NCBI RefSeq assembly: GCF_947492405.1
Contig: NZ_CANLMP010000007.1
Location: 1-64,000 of the forward strand
Length of the DNA: 64,000 bases
Origin: an uncultured Aquimarina sp.
GTDB taxonomy: Bacteria; Bacteroidota; Bacteroidia; Flavobacteriales; Flavobacteriaceae
Direction: 5' to 3'
Shown here: in pieces, positions 45,211 through 53,114 of the stretch
Layout: each line of letters begins with the position of its first letter
How positions within the stretch are numbered: the first letter of the stretch is position 1
The notes under the pieces: model-generated
What the model saw: only the letters and a program-made list of their open reading frames with translations
What the model was told of the DNA's origin: nothing
The model's database searches: none
Translations under genes and position numbers: made by a program

Positions 45211-46182
45211 TTAATTATGTTTTAGACAAACATATACCGGAAAATGGTCACTATATCCTCCTTTGTATTTTCTTCCGGCGTAGGTTCTAAAAGGATTTCC
45301 TTTGTATCTGCCTTTATAGATTTTTAAAAAACTATCATCGAAAATATTAGCCTCAGAAAAGCTATGAGAACCTTTTTGATATTTATGAAAATTGTTGCTA
45401 AAAATAATCTGGTCGAATAAATTCCATTGACTTTTATAGTTAAGTGTTCCTCGATAACGAGTGTGCAATCTTTCCATAGGGTTATAAAAATCATGAGATA
45501 CCAAATGTTTTCTTACACTTTCGTCATTAGAATCATCATTAAAGTCACCCATTACAATGATTTTTGCTTCGGGATCTTTTTCCATAATTTGGTCAATGAT
45601 TTCTCTATTTTTAGTAGCTGCAGCAATACGTTTGTATGACGTTGAGGCTGCTCCATCTCTACGAGAAGGCCAGTGATTAACTAAAAGATGAATCTCTTCA
45701 TTGTGTAATTTTCCGGTTACCCATAAAATATCACGGGTAAAATCCCTTTCGCCATATTCGTTATTAACCAGCACCTGAACACTTTCTGAATTTAAAACAG
45801 TGAAACTTTCTTTTTGATAAATAAGTCCCACATCAATTCCTCGTTCATCTGGAGACTCGTGGTGGACGACTCCGTAGTTTTTGTTAACCAAGTGCTTTGT
45901 TTTGATAAGATCTTCTAAAACAGCCTTATTTTCTACTTCAGCCACGCCTAAAATAACTGGAGCTTTACCTGTTTTAGCAAATCCAATATTAGAAATAGCA
46001 GTTCCTAATTTAAATATTTTCTTTTCATACCTTTTTTTATTCCATCGTTTTTCTGAATCTGGTAAAAAATCATCATCTAAAGTATGAGGATCATCCTTAG
46101 TATCAAAAAGGTTTTCTAAGTTGTAAAAAGCAACTGTATGTAGGTTTGTATGTTTCTTTTTAAAATAAAGCTTTGAAGACAT
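45211..46182 (-). CDS. Endonuclease/exonuclease/phosphatase-family protein (paralogue 2)
   Basis: 323 residues. Same landmarks as the copy at 38.4-39.4 kb: TVAFYNLENLFDTKDDP, LGVAEVENK, RGIDVGLIYQK, VNHWPSRRDG, IIVMGDFNDDSND and RYKGNPFRTY...GGYSDHFPVYVCL. The catalytic residues are intact. Unlike its paralogue it has no signal peptide (start MSSKLYFKKKHTNLH), so it may be cytoplasmic. The two copies bracket the receptor/lipoprotein pair and an unknown lipoprotein. Either a duplication with a change of compartment, or a start that differs from the one used here. Confidence 0.88.
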   Translation of the reverse strand: MSSKLYFKKKHTNLHTVAFYNLENLFDTKDDPHTLDDDFLPDSEKRWNKKRYEKKIFKLGTAISNIGFAKTGKAPVILGVAEVENKAVLEDLIKTKHLVNKNYGVVHHESPDERGIDVGLIYQKESFTVLNSESVQVLVNNEYGERDFTRDILWVTGKLHNEEIHLLVNHWPSRRDGAASTSYKRIAAATKNREIIDQIMEKDPEAKIIVMGDFNDDSNDESVRKHLVSHDFYNPMERLHTRYRGTLNYKSQWNLFDQIIFSNNFHKYQKGSHSFSEANIFDDSFLKIYKGRYKGNPFRTYAGRKYKGGYSDHFPVYVCLKHN

Positions 46183-46238
46183 TCAATAAAAATTTGTTGT
46201 AAACATCTAATGTACAAATTCAAATGCACACAATATTG

Positions 46239-46246
46239 TACCTTTG
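46239..46246 (+). promoter_or_regulatory. -7 promoter element of hflX
   Basis: TACCTTTG, a match to TAnnTTTG, 98 bases upstream of the hflX start, giving a leader of about 90 bases. Confidence 0.5.
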
Positions 46247-46344
46247 TGTATTAATTAGAGAAAAGAGCAAACCGCTCTGTTATAGAACGAGATTTGTTTT
46301 CTTTTTGAATTAATAATAAAATAAGCTTGAAGAAGGAATAGATA

Positions 46345-47553
46345 ATGATAGAAAAGGAAAAAACAATATACGAAAAAGCAGTTTTAATAGGAATTATTAC
46401 CAAAAATCAGGATCAAGATAAGTTAACTGAATTTTTAGATGAATTAGAATTCCTTACCTATACAGCCGGAGGAGAAGTGGTAAAACGGTTTACCCAAAAA
46501 ATGGATGTACCCAATCCTAAAACATTTATCGGATCTGGTAAAATGGAAGAAGTGCTGACATATGTAGAACAGCACGATATTGGAACAGTAGTTTTTGATG
46601 ATGAATTAACACCTGGACAGCAACGTAATATTGAGCGTATCCTAAAAGCTAAGATCATTGATAGAACCAATCTGATTCTCGATATTTTTGCACAACGGGC
46701 TCAAACAAGTTATGCAAGAACGCAGGTAGAGTTGGCGCAATGTCAATATTATTTACCAAGACTAACAGGACTATGGACTCACTTAGAGCGACAGCGAGGT
46801 GGTATTGGTATGCGTGGTCCCGGTGAAACAGAGATTGAGACTGACCGTCGTATTGTAAGAGACCGTATTTCTTTATTAAAGAAAAAATTACTAACGATCG
46901 ATAAACAGATGGCCACTCAACGAGGCAATCGAGGAAAATTGGTTCGAGTAGCGTTAGTAGGATACACCAATGTTGGTAAGTCCACTTTAATGAATGTTAT
47001 TGCTAAAAGTGATGTGTTTGCTGAGAATAAGCTTTTTGCAACACTTGATACTACGGTAAGAAAGGTAGTCATTGGTAATCTTCCTTTTTTGCTGAGTGAT
47101 ACGGTAGGTTTTATAAGAAAGTTGCCAACGCAATTAGTAGAAAGTTTTAAAAGTACATTAGATGAGGTAAGAGAAGCCGATTTATTACTACACGTAGTGG
47201 ACATATCACATCCTCAGTTTGAAGATCATATCGATTCTGTAAATAAAATTCTTAACGAAATTGATAGTGTTGATAAACCGGTTATTATGGTTTTTAATAA
47301 AATTGATGCCTATAAACATGAAACCATTGATGAAGATGATCTAACAACTGAAAGGACGAAATTCCATTATACGCTTGACGAGTGGAAGCAAACCTGGATG
47401 AGTAGGATAGGAGATAATGCCTTATTCATATCTGCTATTAATAAGGAAAATATTGATGCATTTAGAAAAAGAGTATACAAAGAAGTAAGAGATATACACG
47501 TAACACGTTTTCCTTATAACAACTTTTTATATCCGGAGTTTGTAGAGGAGTAG
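46345..47553 (+). CDS. hflX: Ribosome-associated GTPase HflX
   Basis: 402 residues. N-terminal HflX domain (VPNPKTFIGSGKMEEVLTY, VVFDDELTPGQQRNIER, DRTNLILDIFAQRAQT), the glycine-rich linker RGGIGMRGPGETEIETDRR, then the G domain with GYTNVGKST (G1, about 209-217), DTVGFIRKLP (G3) and NKID (G4). It binds the 50S subunit and splits stalled ribosomes. Length normal. Convergent with a DUF3078 gene 14 bases away, no terminator between. Confidence 0.95.
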   Translation: MIEKEKTIYEKAVLIGIITKNQDQDKLTEFLDELEFLTYTAGGEVVKRFTQKMDVPNPKTFIGSGKMEEVLTYVEQHDIGTVVFDDELTPGQQRNIERILKAKIIDRTNLILDIFAQRAQTSYARTQVELAQCQYYLPRLTGLWTHLERQRGGIGMRGPGETEIETDRRIVRDRISLLKKKLLTIDKQMATQRGNRGKLVRVALVGYTNVGKSTLMNVIAKSDVFAENKLFATLDTTVRKVVIGNLPFLLSDTVGFIRKLPTQLVESFKSTLDEVREADLLLHVVDISHPQFEDHIDSVNKILNEIDSVDKPVIMVFNKIDAYKHETIDEDDLTTERTKFHYTLDEWKQTWMSRIGDNALFISAINKENIDAFRKRVYKEVRDIHVTRFPYNNFLYPEFVEE

Positions 47554-47567
47554 AAGAGGTTAAGGTT

Positions 47568-48593
47568 TTAAAACTCGTAATTAAGTCCAAGTCCCAGAAC
47601 TTCTCGGATTTGGAAGCCACTGGTAGCATTATCGTCATAGATTGCCTGAAAGACAAAACTTCCGGAAATGTACTTATTTACAACGAGGTTTAAGTTTAAT
47701 GTATAATCAATATCTACGTTATAAGGATCTTCTATATAATTGGAGTATAGATTAAGAATGTTTTCCATGGTAATATTTTTTAGTATCTGAAACTTGATAT
47801 ATGCTGATAAAGATCCACCAAATTCAAATCGAGAACTCCTACCTTCATCTACTCCAAAATAGTCACCATCCTCATAATCAGGAATGCTTGTAAACTGATT
47901 ATCAACAAAAATCATACGAGAAGTTACGGGAGCGATATTGACATTAAAATCATCACTTTTTTTCCATAAAATACCAGGACCAATTTGTATAAAAGCAGGA
48001 GAAAAGAAATGAGTTTCTTCGGTTCTAATCGTTTCATCAGTATCAGGATCTTTACTAAAGCTATATCCTTTGGCGAACTGAGACCTAAAGTTAACAAATA
48101 ACGAATAGTTCCATAAACTCTCACCGATTCGTTGTCCTAATCTAGAATTTAGTTCTATCCTGTCATTGGTTTTGCGAGCAAAGTTCTCTCCTTTTAAAAA
48201 CGTTAGGCCATAATCTGCTAAAACTTTATTATCCCAAGTTAAGCTATTTTTTTTATAGTTAAATTCATAATTAAGAGTAGTGTTACCGGCAATATTAGAG
48301 GTTCCACCACCTTGCCAATCATAGTTAAAAGCAGATTGATTAAAAAAAAAGGAAAACTTCCCAAAAGATTTCCATCCTATATGTGGCTTTTTAACAGGTT
48401 TAGGGTTTAATTTTTTTAAAAGATCTTTTAATACAATGACATTAAGCTCTTTTGGCGTATCTTTTAGTAAACTATCTAAAGACCTCGCTAAAAGAACCTG
48501 AATAGAGTCCAGTTGTTTTATTTCCTTCTTTTCTTGACCAATTAATTCGGACATAGAAATGAATAAAAAAATAAACACAACAATCTTTCGCAT
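47568..48593 (-). CDS. DUF3078 exported protein (paralogue 1)
   Basis: 341 residues from the ATG at 48593. The frame is open to 48617, but that codon overlaps the promoter element at 48617-48624. Signal peptide MRKIVVFIFLFISMSELIGQ, a short helical region, then an outer-membrane-type beta-sheet protein: WQGGGTSNIAGNTTLNYEFNYKKNSLTWDNKVLADYGL and the closing REVLGLGLNYEF (C-terminal aromatic typical for barrels). DUF3078 is widespread in Bacteroidota and has no known role. A second copy is at 49251-50198. Confidence 0.85.
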   Translation of the reverse strand: MRKIVVFIFLFISMSELIGQEKKEIKQLDSIQVLLARSLDSLLKDTPKELNVIVLKDLLKKLNPKPVKKPHIGWKSFGKFSFFFNQSAFNYDWQGGGTSNIAGNTTLNYEFNYKKNSLTWDNKVLADYGLTFLKGENFARKTNDRIELNSRLGQRIGESLWNYSLFVNFRSQFAKGYSFSKDPDTDETIRTEETHFFSPAFIQIGPGILWKKSDDFNVNIAPVTSRMIFVDNQFTSIPDYEDGDYFGVDEGRSSRFEFGGSLSAYIKFQILKNITMENILNLYSNYIEDPYNVDIDYTLNLNLVVNKYISGSFVFQAIYDDNATSGFQIREVLGLGLNYEF

Positions 48594-48616
48594 AGTATAA
48601 ATAATGGATTTGTGCA

Positions 48617-48624
48617 CAAATATA
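48617..48624 (-). promoter_or_regulatory. -7 promoter element of DUF3078 paralogue 1
   Basis: CAAATATA on the + strand (TATATTTG on the minus strand), 24 bases upstream of the start at 48593. It rules out the longer start at 48617. Confidence 0.55.
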
Positions 48625-48765
48625 CTTTATGTACACAGCTTTTTCAAATATGGCTAAATTGAGCCGAAATAGTTATTTAATGAAGAGTGATTGTTGTATT
48701 TAAAAGAACTTTGATTTTTGAAAAATAGTATAAACCATGAATAAAATTATATCACGAAAAAGAAG

Positions 48766-49197
48766 ATGAATATAAAATTAGTCAAGGCAAAAGATTCAGA
48801 CATGTTATTTCTAGTAAAATTGAGAAAATTAACGATGGTTGAATATCTAGAAAAAGCAGGACTGCATTTATCGGATGATCAACACTTATCTAGAGTAAAA
48901 ATCCATTTTAATGCAGCATATATAATAAAACAATTGGATGAAAGAGTAGGTCTATTAAAATGTATAGAAACCAAAGATTCTATAGAAATACTTCAGTTTC
49001 AGATACTACCGAAATATCAGGGAAAAGGGATTGGCAACTATCTCCTTAACTATGTAATAAAACTATCTGAGTCTCTCAATAAAAACATACTATTGAAAGT
49101 TCTAAAAGAAAACCCTGCGAGATATTTATATGAACGAAATGGTTTTGACATTTATGATGAAGATCAATATGAGTTTCATTTGGAGCTTAAGAAATAA
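48766..49197 (+). CDS. GNAT N-acetyltransferase
   Basis: 143 residues. MNIKLVKAKDSDMLFLVKLRKLTMVEYLEKAGLHLSDD, then the acetyl-CoA-binding LQFQILPKYQGKGIGNYLLNYVIKLS (Q-x-x-G-x-G/A) and ENPARYLYERNGFDIYDEDQYEFHLEL. Acceptor not predictable. It lies between the two DUF3078 genes on the opposite strand, followed by a bidirectional terminator. Confidence 0.85.
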   Translation: MNIKLVKAKDSDMLFLVKLRKLTMVEYLEKAGLHLSDDQHLSRVKIHFNAAYIIKQLDERVGLLKCIETKDSIEILQFQILPKYQGKGIGNYLLNYVIKLSESLNKNILLKVLKENPARYLYERNGFDIYDEDQYEFHLELKK

Positions 49198-49232
49198 AAA
49201 AGAGGCATCTAGATATCTAAATGCCTCTTTTT
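49196..49232. terminator. Bidirectional terminator
   Basis: AAAAGAGGCAT pairs with ATGCCTCTTTT around a loop containing TAGATATCTA; A and T runs on both sides. Serves the GNAT gene (+) and DUF3078 paralogue 2 (-). Confidence 0.9.
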
Positions 49233-49250
49233 GCAATAAAAATTTTCTAC

Positions 49251-50198
49251 TTAGAAAGAATAGCTCAATCCAAGATTCCAGAAAGATTGTAATTCATTAT
49301 CTGTGTTTTCTAATGTAGGGGTTACAGTTGGAGGAGGAACAGCTATAGCTGCTTGCCCTAAAGCATAATTAAATGCTTCTTGTTTGTTTCCTCTAAGCCC
49401 AAAATCAAATCCAACACCAATAGCTTTCCATAAAGTATAAGAAAAAGAGTTTGTCCAAGTCCAGTTAGAATAATCACCATCTTCATAGCTTAAGAAAGCA
49501 GAAAGATTAGTTTTAAAGTTGATGGCTCCGATTTTACGAGTATAGTCTGCAACTATTTTTGCACCTAAAGAAGATTCATATTCTGCAGCTCCTTCACTAA
49601 ATACAAAATTGTAGTTAAGAGGATGTACGACTACGACTAAGTTGTTTATAGGAGTCCAGGTAATACCCACACCAAGATCTAAGTATCCTGGGTCGTTGAA
49701 GTTATTTAATACAGAAGTTCTATATTCTCCTAATGTCGAAACAGCTAATGTTTTAGTAATCTTGTAACCGAATAACGAAGTAATATTAAATACATCTGTT
49801 GATTCTCTGAAACTATCATCATCTGTTGGATCATCTTTATCATCCAATTTCACCCAAGCAAGGTTAACGTTAGCACTATTTCTCCAAAAATATTTTTCTT
49901 GTAATAAATTAGCGTAAGCATTTACTGTAATACCAATTGTTCCTGCATCGTTGTTAGGAATACCCTGAGAGAACCAGTTATTAAACCCAGAAATACTTCC
50001 TCCAATTGTACCAAAAGCACCAATTTTCCACCCTGGCAAAGCATCAATTTGCGACTGGATAGCATTAGCTCTTCCTTGTATTGCAGCAATAGAGTCCTTT
50101 TTTGCAGATAATTTTGTTTTCAATTCTTCTTCTGTTTGTGCAAGACCAACATGGATACCAGCCAATAGAAGGATAAATGTGAATACGATTTTTTTCAT
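49251..50198 (-). CDS. DUF3078 exported protein (paralogue 2)
   Basis: 315 residues. Signal peptide MKKIVFTFILLLAGIHVGLAQ, a short coiled segment (EEELKTKLSAKKDSIAAIQGRANAIQSQIDAL), then the DUF3078 beta-sheet protein (GWKIGAFGTIGGSISGFNNWFSQGIPNNDAGTIGITVNAYANLLQ ... LQSFWNLGLSYSF). Related to the copy at 47.6-48.6 kb. The final Phe is typical of BAM-dependent outer-membrane barrels. Own promoter at 50302-50309 with a leader of about 95 bases. Confidence 0.85.
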   Translation of the reverse strand: MKKIVFTFILLLAGIHVGLAQTEEELKTKLSAKKDSIAAIQGRANAIQSQIDALPGWKIGAFGTIGGSISGFNNWFSQGIPNNDAGTIGITVNAYANLLQEKYFWRNSANVNLAWVKLDDKDDPTDDDSFRESTDVFNITSLFGYKITKTLAVSTLGEYRTSVLNNFNDPGYLDLGVGITWTPINNLVVVVHPLNYNFVFSEGAAEYESSLGAKIVADYTRKIGAINFKTNLSAFLSYEDGDYSNWTWTNSFSYTLWKAIGVGFDFGLRGNKQEAFNYALGQAAIAVPPPTVTPTLENTDNELQSFWNLGLSYSF

Positions 50199-50301
50199 AA
50201 TTAATAGTTTTAAGTAGTTTGTTTTTATATACCAAAAGAACGTTATAATAAAAATACTTTTATAAAAACAAGTTCAAGATTTATGTAAAATTTTGCGTTG
50301 A

Positions 50302-50309
50302 CAAATATA
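50302..50309 (-). promoter_or_regulatory. -7 promoter element of DUF3078 paralogue 2
   Basis: CAAATATA on the + strand, TATATTTG on the minus strand, 104 bases upstream of the start codon. Confidence 0.5.
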
Positions 50310-50392
50310 CTTGAAGTAACGTTTTTCGTTGTAAAACGATGTAGTTGTGAAGTAGATTTTCGATAAAAAACAGCTTTATGGGATGAAATGAG

Positions 50393-50902
50393 CTATTTTC
50401 TCTTAAACAGGGGGACTGAGGAGCAAGCTTCTCCGTACATGATGCTTTTAGCAACAGGTTGTAGTTTTTGGATGAGTTCTATATATGCACTTTCGGGAAC
50501 AGGTTTATTAGAACACCCTTTTATTATAAGAAGTTTGTCTTGATATTCTGAAACATCAAGTGCATTGATAATACTGGTATAGAGAATGGTTTCCAGGTTT
50601 TCTAATGATCCAACAGCTACTTTTTTAGCAAACGGCATTAATGAGCTTGTCAATAATAAGTAAGCCCAACCAGGAATAATAGCATCTGTAGAACAACTTA
50701 GAGCGACATATTTATTCTGATACTGACTCCAGTCATGATCAGAAACGTGCTTTCTGAAATCTTTTTCACGCAGTATAAAACCTTCATAAAGCCAATCTTT
50801 TATATCAAACAATACACGCTCCCCATTCGGGTAATACTCCTCTAAATCAAAGGTGATTAGATTTTTGTTATTAGCGACTCTATTGATAATTTCTTCTGCC
50901 AT
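50393..50902 (-). CDS. DUF2480-family protein
   Basis: 169 residues. EIINRVANNKNLITFDLEEYYPNGERVLFDIKDWLYEGFILREKDFR and VALSCSTDAIIPGWAYLLLTSSL fit the DUF2480 family of Bacteroidota. No signal peptide, so cytoplasmic. It is in line with the DUF59/sufE/sufS genes, 24 bases after DUF59. The ending KSIMYGEACSSVPLFKRK has Cys that could be functional, but the role is unknown; a link to iron-sulfur assembly is suggested only by the location. Confidence 0.85.
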   Translation of the reverse strand: MAEEIINRVANNKNLITFDLEEYYPNGERVLFDIKDWLYEGFILREKDFRKHVSDHDWSQYQNKYVALSCSTDAIIPGWAYLLLTSSLMPFAKKVAVGSLENLETILYTSIINALDVSEYQDKLLIIKGCSNKPVPESAYIELIQKLQPVAKSIMYGEACSSVPLFKRK

Positions 50903-50926
50903 TTGTTGATATAGATATATGTTTTT

Positions 50927-51253
50927 TTAAAGCATGCCTAATTCTAACTTTGCTTCTTCGCTCATTAGATCTTGTGTCCAGGTTGGCTCAAAAGTAAGTT
51001 CGAGCTCTACATCATTTACAGCATCCAAAGATTTTACTTTTTCCTTAACCTCTTCTGGTAATGATTCTGCAACTGGACAATTAGGGGATGTAAGTGTCAT
51101 AAGAATTTTCACATCATAGTCCTCATTTACAAAAACGTCATATATCAATCCTAGTTCGTATATATCCACCGGAATTTCTGGATCATAAATTGTTTTTAGT
51201 ACTCGTACAATTTTTTCACCAAGTTCTGTAGTATCTATGTTAGTCTCGCTCAT
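50927..51253 (-). CDS. DUF59/MIP18-family iron-sulfur assembly protein (SufT-like)
   Basis: 108 residues. VLKTIYDPEIPVDIYELGLIYDVFV and MTLTSPNCPVAESLPEEV are diagnostic for the DUF59 (MIP18/PaaD/SufT) family, whose cysteine (in SPNCP) helps Fe-S maturation. The ending ELTFEPTWTQDLMSEEAKLELGML also fits. It is placed in the suf gene group between sufE and DUF2480, consistent with an auxiliary role in Fe-S cluster maturation. Confidence 0.92.
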   Translation of the reverse strand: MSETNIDTTELGEKIVRVLKTIYDPEIPVDIYELGLIYDVFVNEDYDVKILMTLTSPNCPVAESLPEEVKEKVKSLDAVNDVELELTFEPTWTQDLMSEEAKLELGML

Positions 51254-51304
51254 AGTATATTTTTAGTCGACTCCGACAGGCTAAACCTGACATTAAAAGA
51301 CGAA

Positions 51305-51727
51305 TTAATTTAGTTGTGTTTGGTATGCGATGGCATACATTTTTAATTGTTTGATCATACTCACCAATCCGTTTGCTCTGGTTGGCGATAAATGTTCTTT
51401 TAAACCAATTTCATCAATAAAAGCTGTGTCTGCATCCATAATATCCTTTGGGTGTTGACCAGAAAACACTCTGATAAGAATAGCAATAATACCCTTTGTT
51501 ATAATAGCGTCGCTATCCGCAGTAAATTCGATTTTGTCGTTTTTCATTTCTGCGTGTACCCAAACTTTACTTTGACACCCTTTTATGATATTTTCATCAA
51601 TTTTATATTTTTCATCAATTAGAGGAAGTGATTTACCAAGATCAATCATATACTCATAGCGCTGCATCCAATCATCAAACATGCTAAATTCATCAACAAT
51701 TTCCTCCTGAAGTTCCTGTATAGACAT
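51305..51727 (-). CDS. sufE: SufE-family cysteine desulfuration protein
   Basis: 140 residues from the ATG at 51727 (MSIQELQEEIVDEFSMFDDW). The frame is open to 51775, but a -7 element sits at 51745-51752, so the inner start is right. The sulfur-accepting cysteine is in NIIKGCQSKVWV (Cys51), with IRVFSGQHPKDIMDAD and LSPTRANGLVSMIKQ. SufE takes persulfide sulfur from SufS and hands it to the SufBCD scaffold. sufS lies upstream with a 94-base gap that holds the promoter. Confidence 0.93.
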   Translation of the reverse strand: MSIQELQEEIVDEFSMFDDWMQRYEYMIDLGKSLPLIDEKYKIDENIIKGCQSKVWVHAEMKNDKIEFTADSDAIITKGIIAILIRVFSGQHPKDIMDADTAFIDEIGLKEHLSPTRANGLVSMIKQLKMYAIAYQTQLN

Positions 51728-51744
51728 ATACTTACAATTTTTGA

Positions 51745-51752
51745 CAAAAGTA
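51745..51752 (-). promoter_or_regulatory. -7 promoter element of sufE
   Basis: CAAAAGTA on the + strand (TACTTTTG on the minus strand), 18 bases before the sufE start; it decides the start codon. Confidence 0.55.
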
Positions 51753-51821
51753 CAACATGAATCTTTGCTATTCAATACTTTCTGTCAATGATAAGATAGT
51801 ATTAACTAATGGCTTGATTTT

Positions 51822-53036
51822 TTAACTCAACATCATTTTTGCCTTTTTTAAGGCTTCTACAAGAGTATCTATTTCTTCCTTCGTATTATAAAAAGAAAAA
51901 GAAGCACGTATAGTTCCGGGGATTTTATAAAAATCCATAATTGGTTGCGCGCAATGATGACCGGTACGCACAGCAATACCTAATTTATCAACTATAGAAC
52001 CTATATCATATGGATGGATAGTACCTATATTAAAGGAAATAACAGAGGTTTTGTTTTTAGAAGTTCCATAGATTCTTAAACCTTCAATTTCTAATAGCTT
52101 TTTGGTTCCGTATTCAAGTAGTTCATTTTCGTATTCGGCAATATTATCAAAACCAACACTATTCATATAGTCCAGAGCAACTCCAAAAGCGATGCCACCA
52201 CAAATATTGGGCGTTCCGGCTTCAAACTTATGCGGAAGACCTGCATAGGTGGTTTTTTCAAAAGTAACTTGATCAATCATTTCACCACCACCTTGGTATG
52301 GAGGTAATTTATTAAGCCATTCCTCTTTTCCGTATAATAAACCAACACCTGTAGGTCCACAAAGTTTATGAGCAGAAGCCACATAAAAATCTACATCTAA
52401 GTTCTGAACATCAGGTTTAATATGAGGACAAGATTGAGCACCGTCGATGAGCACAGCTGCGCCTACCTTATGCGCTTTTTGTATGATTTTTTCAATAGGA
52501 TTAATTGTTCCTAATGCATTAGAAATATGATTGGTAAAAACTAGTTTGGTTTTATCAGAAAGTAGTTGATCATAAACGTCCATTAACAGCTCTCCTTCTT
52601 CATTCATCGGAATGACTTTAAGAATGGCTCCTGTTCTTTCACATAGCATTTGCCAAGGAACAATATTAGAATGATGCTCTAAAGCCGAAACAATAATCTC
52701 ATCTCCTTTAGTTAGTAAATTAGTAAATCCTGTAGCGACAATATTAATACTGTGCGTGGTTCCAGAGGTTAGAATAATTTCGTGAGCGTGTTTCGAATTA
52801 AAATGGCATTGTACTTTTTTACGAGCAATTTCATACGCATCTGTGGCTTCTTGTGATAACGTATGTACACCTCGATGAATGTTAGCGTTGTAATTACTGT
52901 AATAATCTACAATTGCATCAATCACTACTTGTGGAGTTTGTGATGTGGCTGCATTATCAAAATATACCAAAGGTTTTCCATTTACTTCTCTTTTCAGAAT
53001 AGGAAAATCTTCTCGTATTTTTTGTACATCTAGCAT
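51822..53036 (-). CDS. sufS: Cysteine desulfurase SufS
   Basis: 404 residues from the ATG at 53036 (MLDVQKIREDFPIL); the longer start at 53054 overlaps the promoter element. Group II desulfurase features: DNAATSQTPQVVIDA, HRGVHTLSQEATDAYE, ALEHHSNIVPWQ, SAHKLCGPTGVGLLYG (PLP-binding Lys about 226) and RTGHHCAQPIMDFY (sulfur-carrying Cys about 364). It removes sulfur from cysteine for Fe-S assembly. It is separated from sufD by an opposite-strand gene. Confidence 0.95.
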   Translation of the reverse strand: MLDVQKIREDFPILKREVNGKPLVYFDNAATSQTPQVVIDAIVDYYSNYNANIHRGVHTLSQEATDAYEIARKKVQCHFNSKHAHEIILTSGTTHSINIVATGFTNLLTKGDEIIVSALEHHSNIVPWQMLCERTGAILKVIPMNEEGELLMDVYDQLLSDKTKLVFTNHISNALGTINPIEKIIQKAHKVGAAVLIDGAQSCPHIKPDVQNLDVDFYVASAHKLCGPTGVGLLYGKEEWLNKLPPYQGGGEMIDQVTFEKTTYAGLPHKFEAGTPNICGGIAFGVALDYMNSVGFDNIAEYENELLEYGTKKLLEIEGLRIYGTSKNKTSVISFNIGTIHPYDIGSIVDKLGIAVRTGHHCAQPIMDFYKIPGTIRASFSFYNTKEEIDTLVEALKKAKMMLS

Positions 53037-53051
53037 ATCAATTTCTTTCTG

Positions 53052-53059
53052 CAAAAATA
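53052..53059 (-). promoter_or_regulatory. -7 promoter element of sufS
   Basis: CAAAAATA on the + strand (TATTTTTG on the minus strand), 16 bases before the sufS start at 53036. Confidence 0.5.
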
Positions 53060-53114
53060 GGAACTATTTCTAAGTGATATTGTTTATTTTTAAAAGGATT
53101 TAACACTTTACGCA

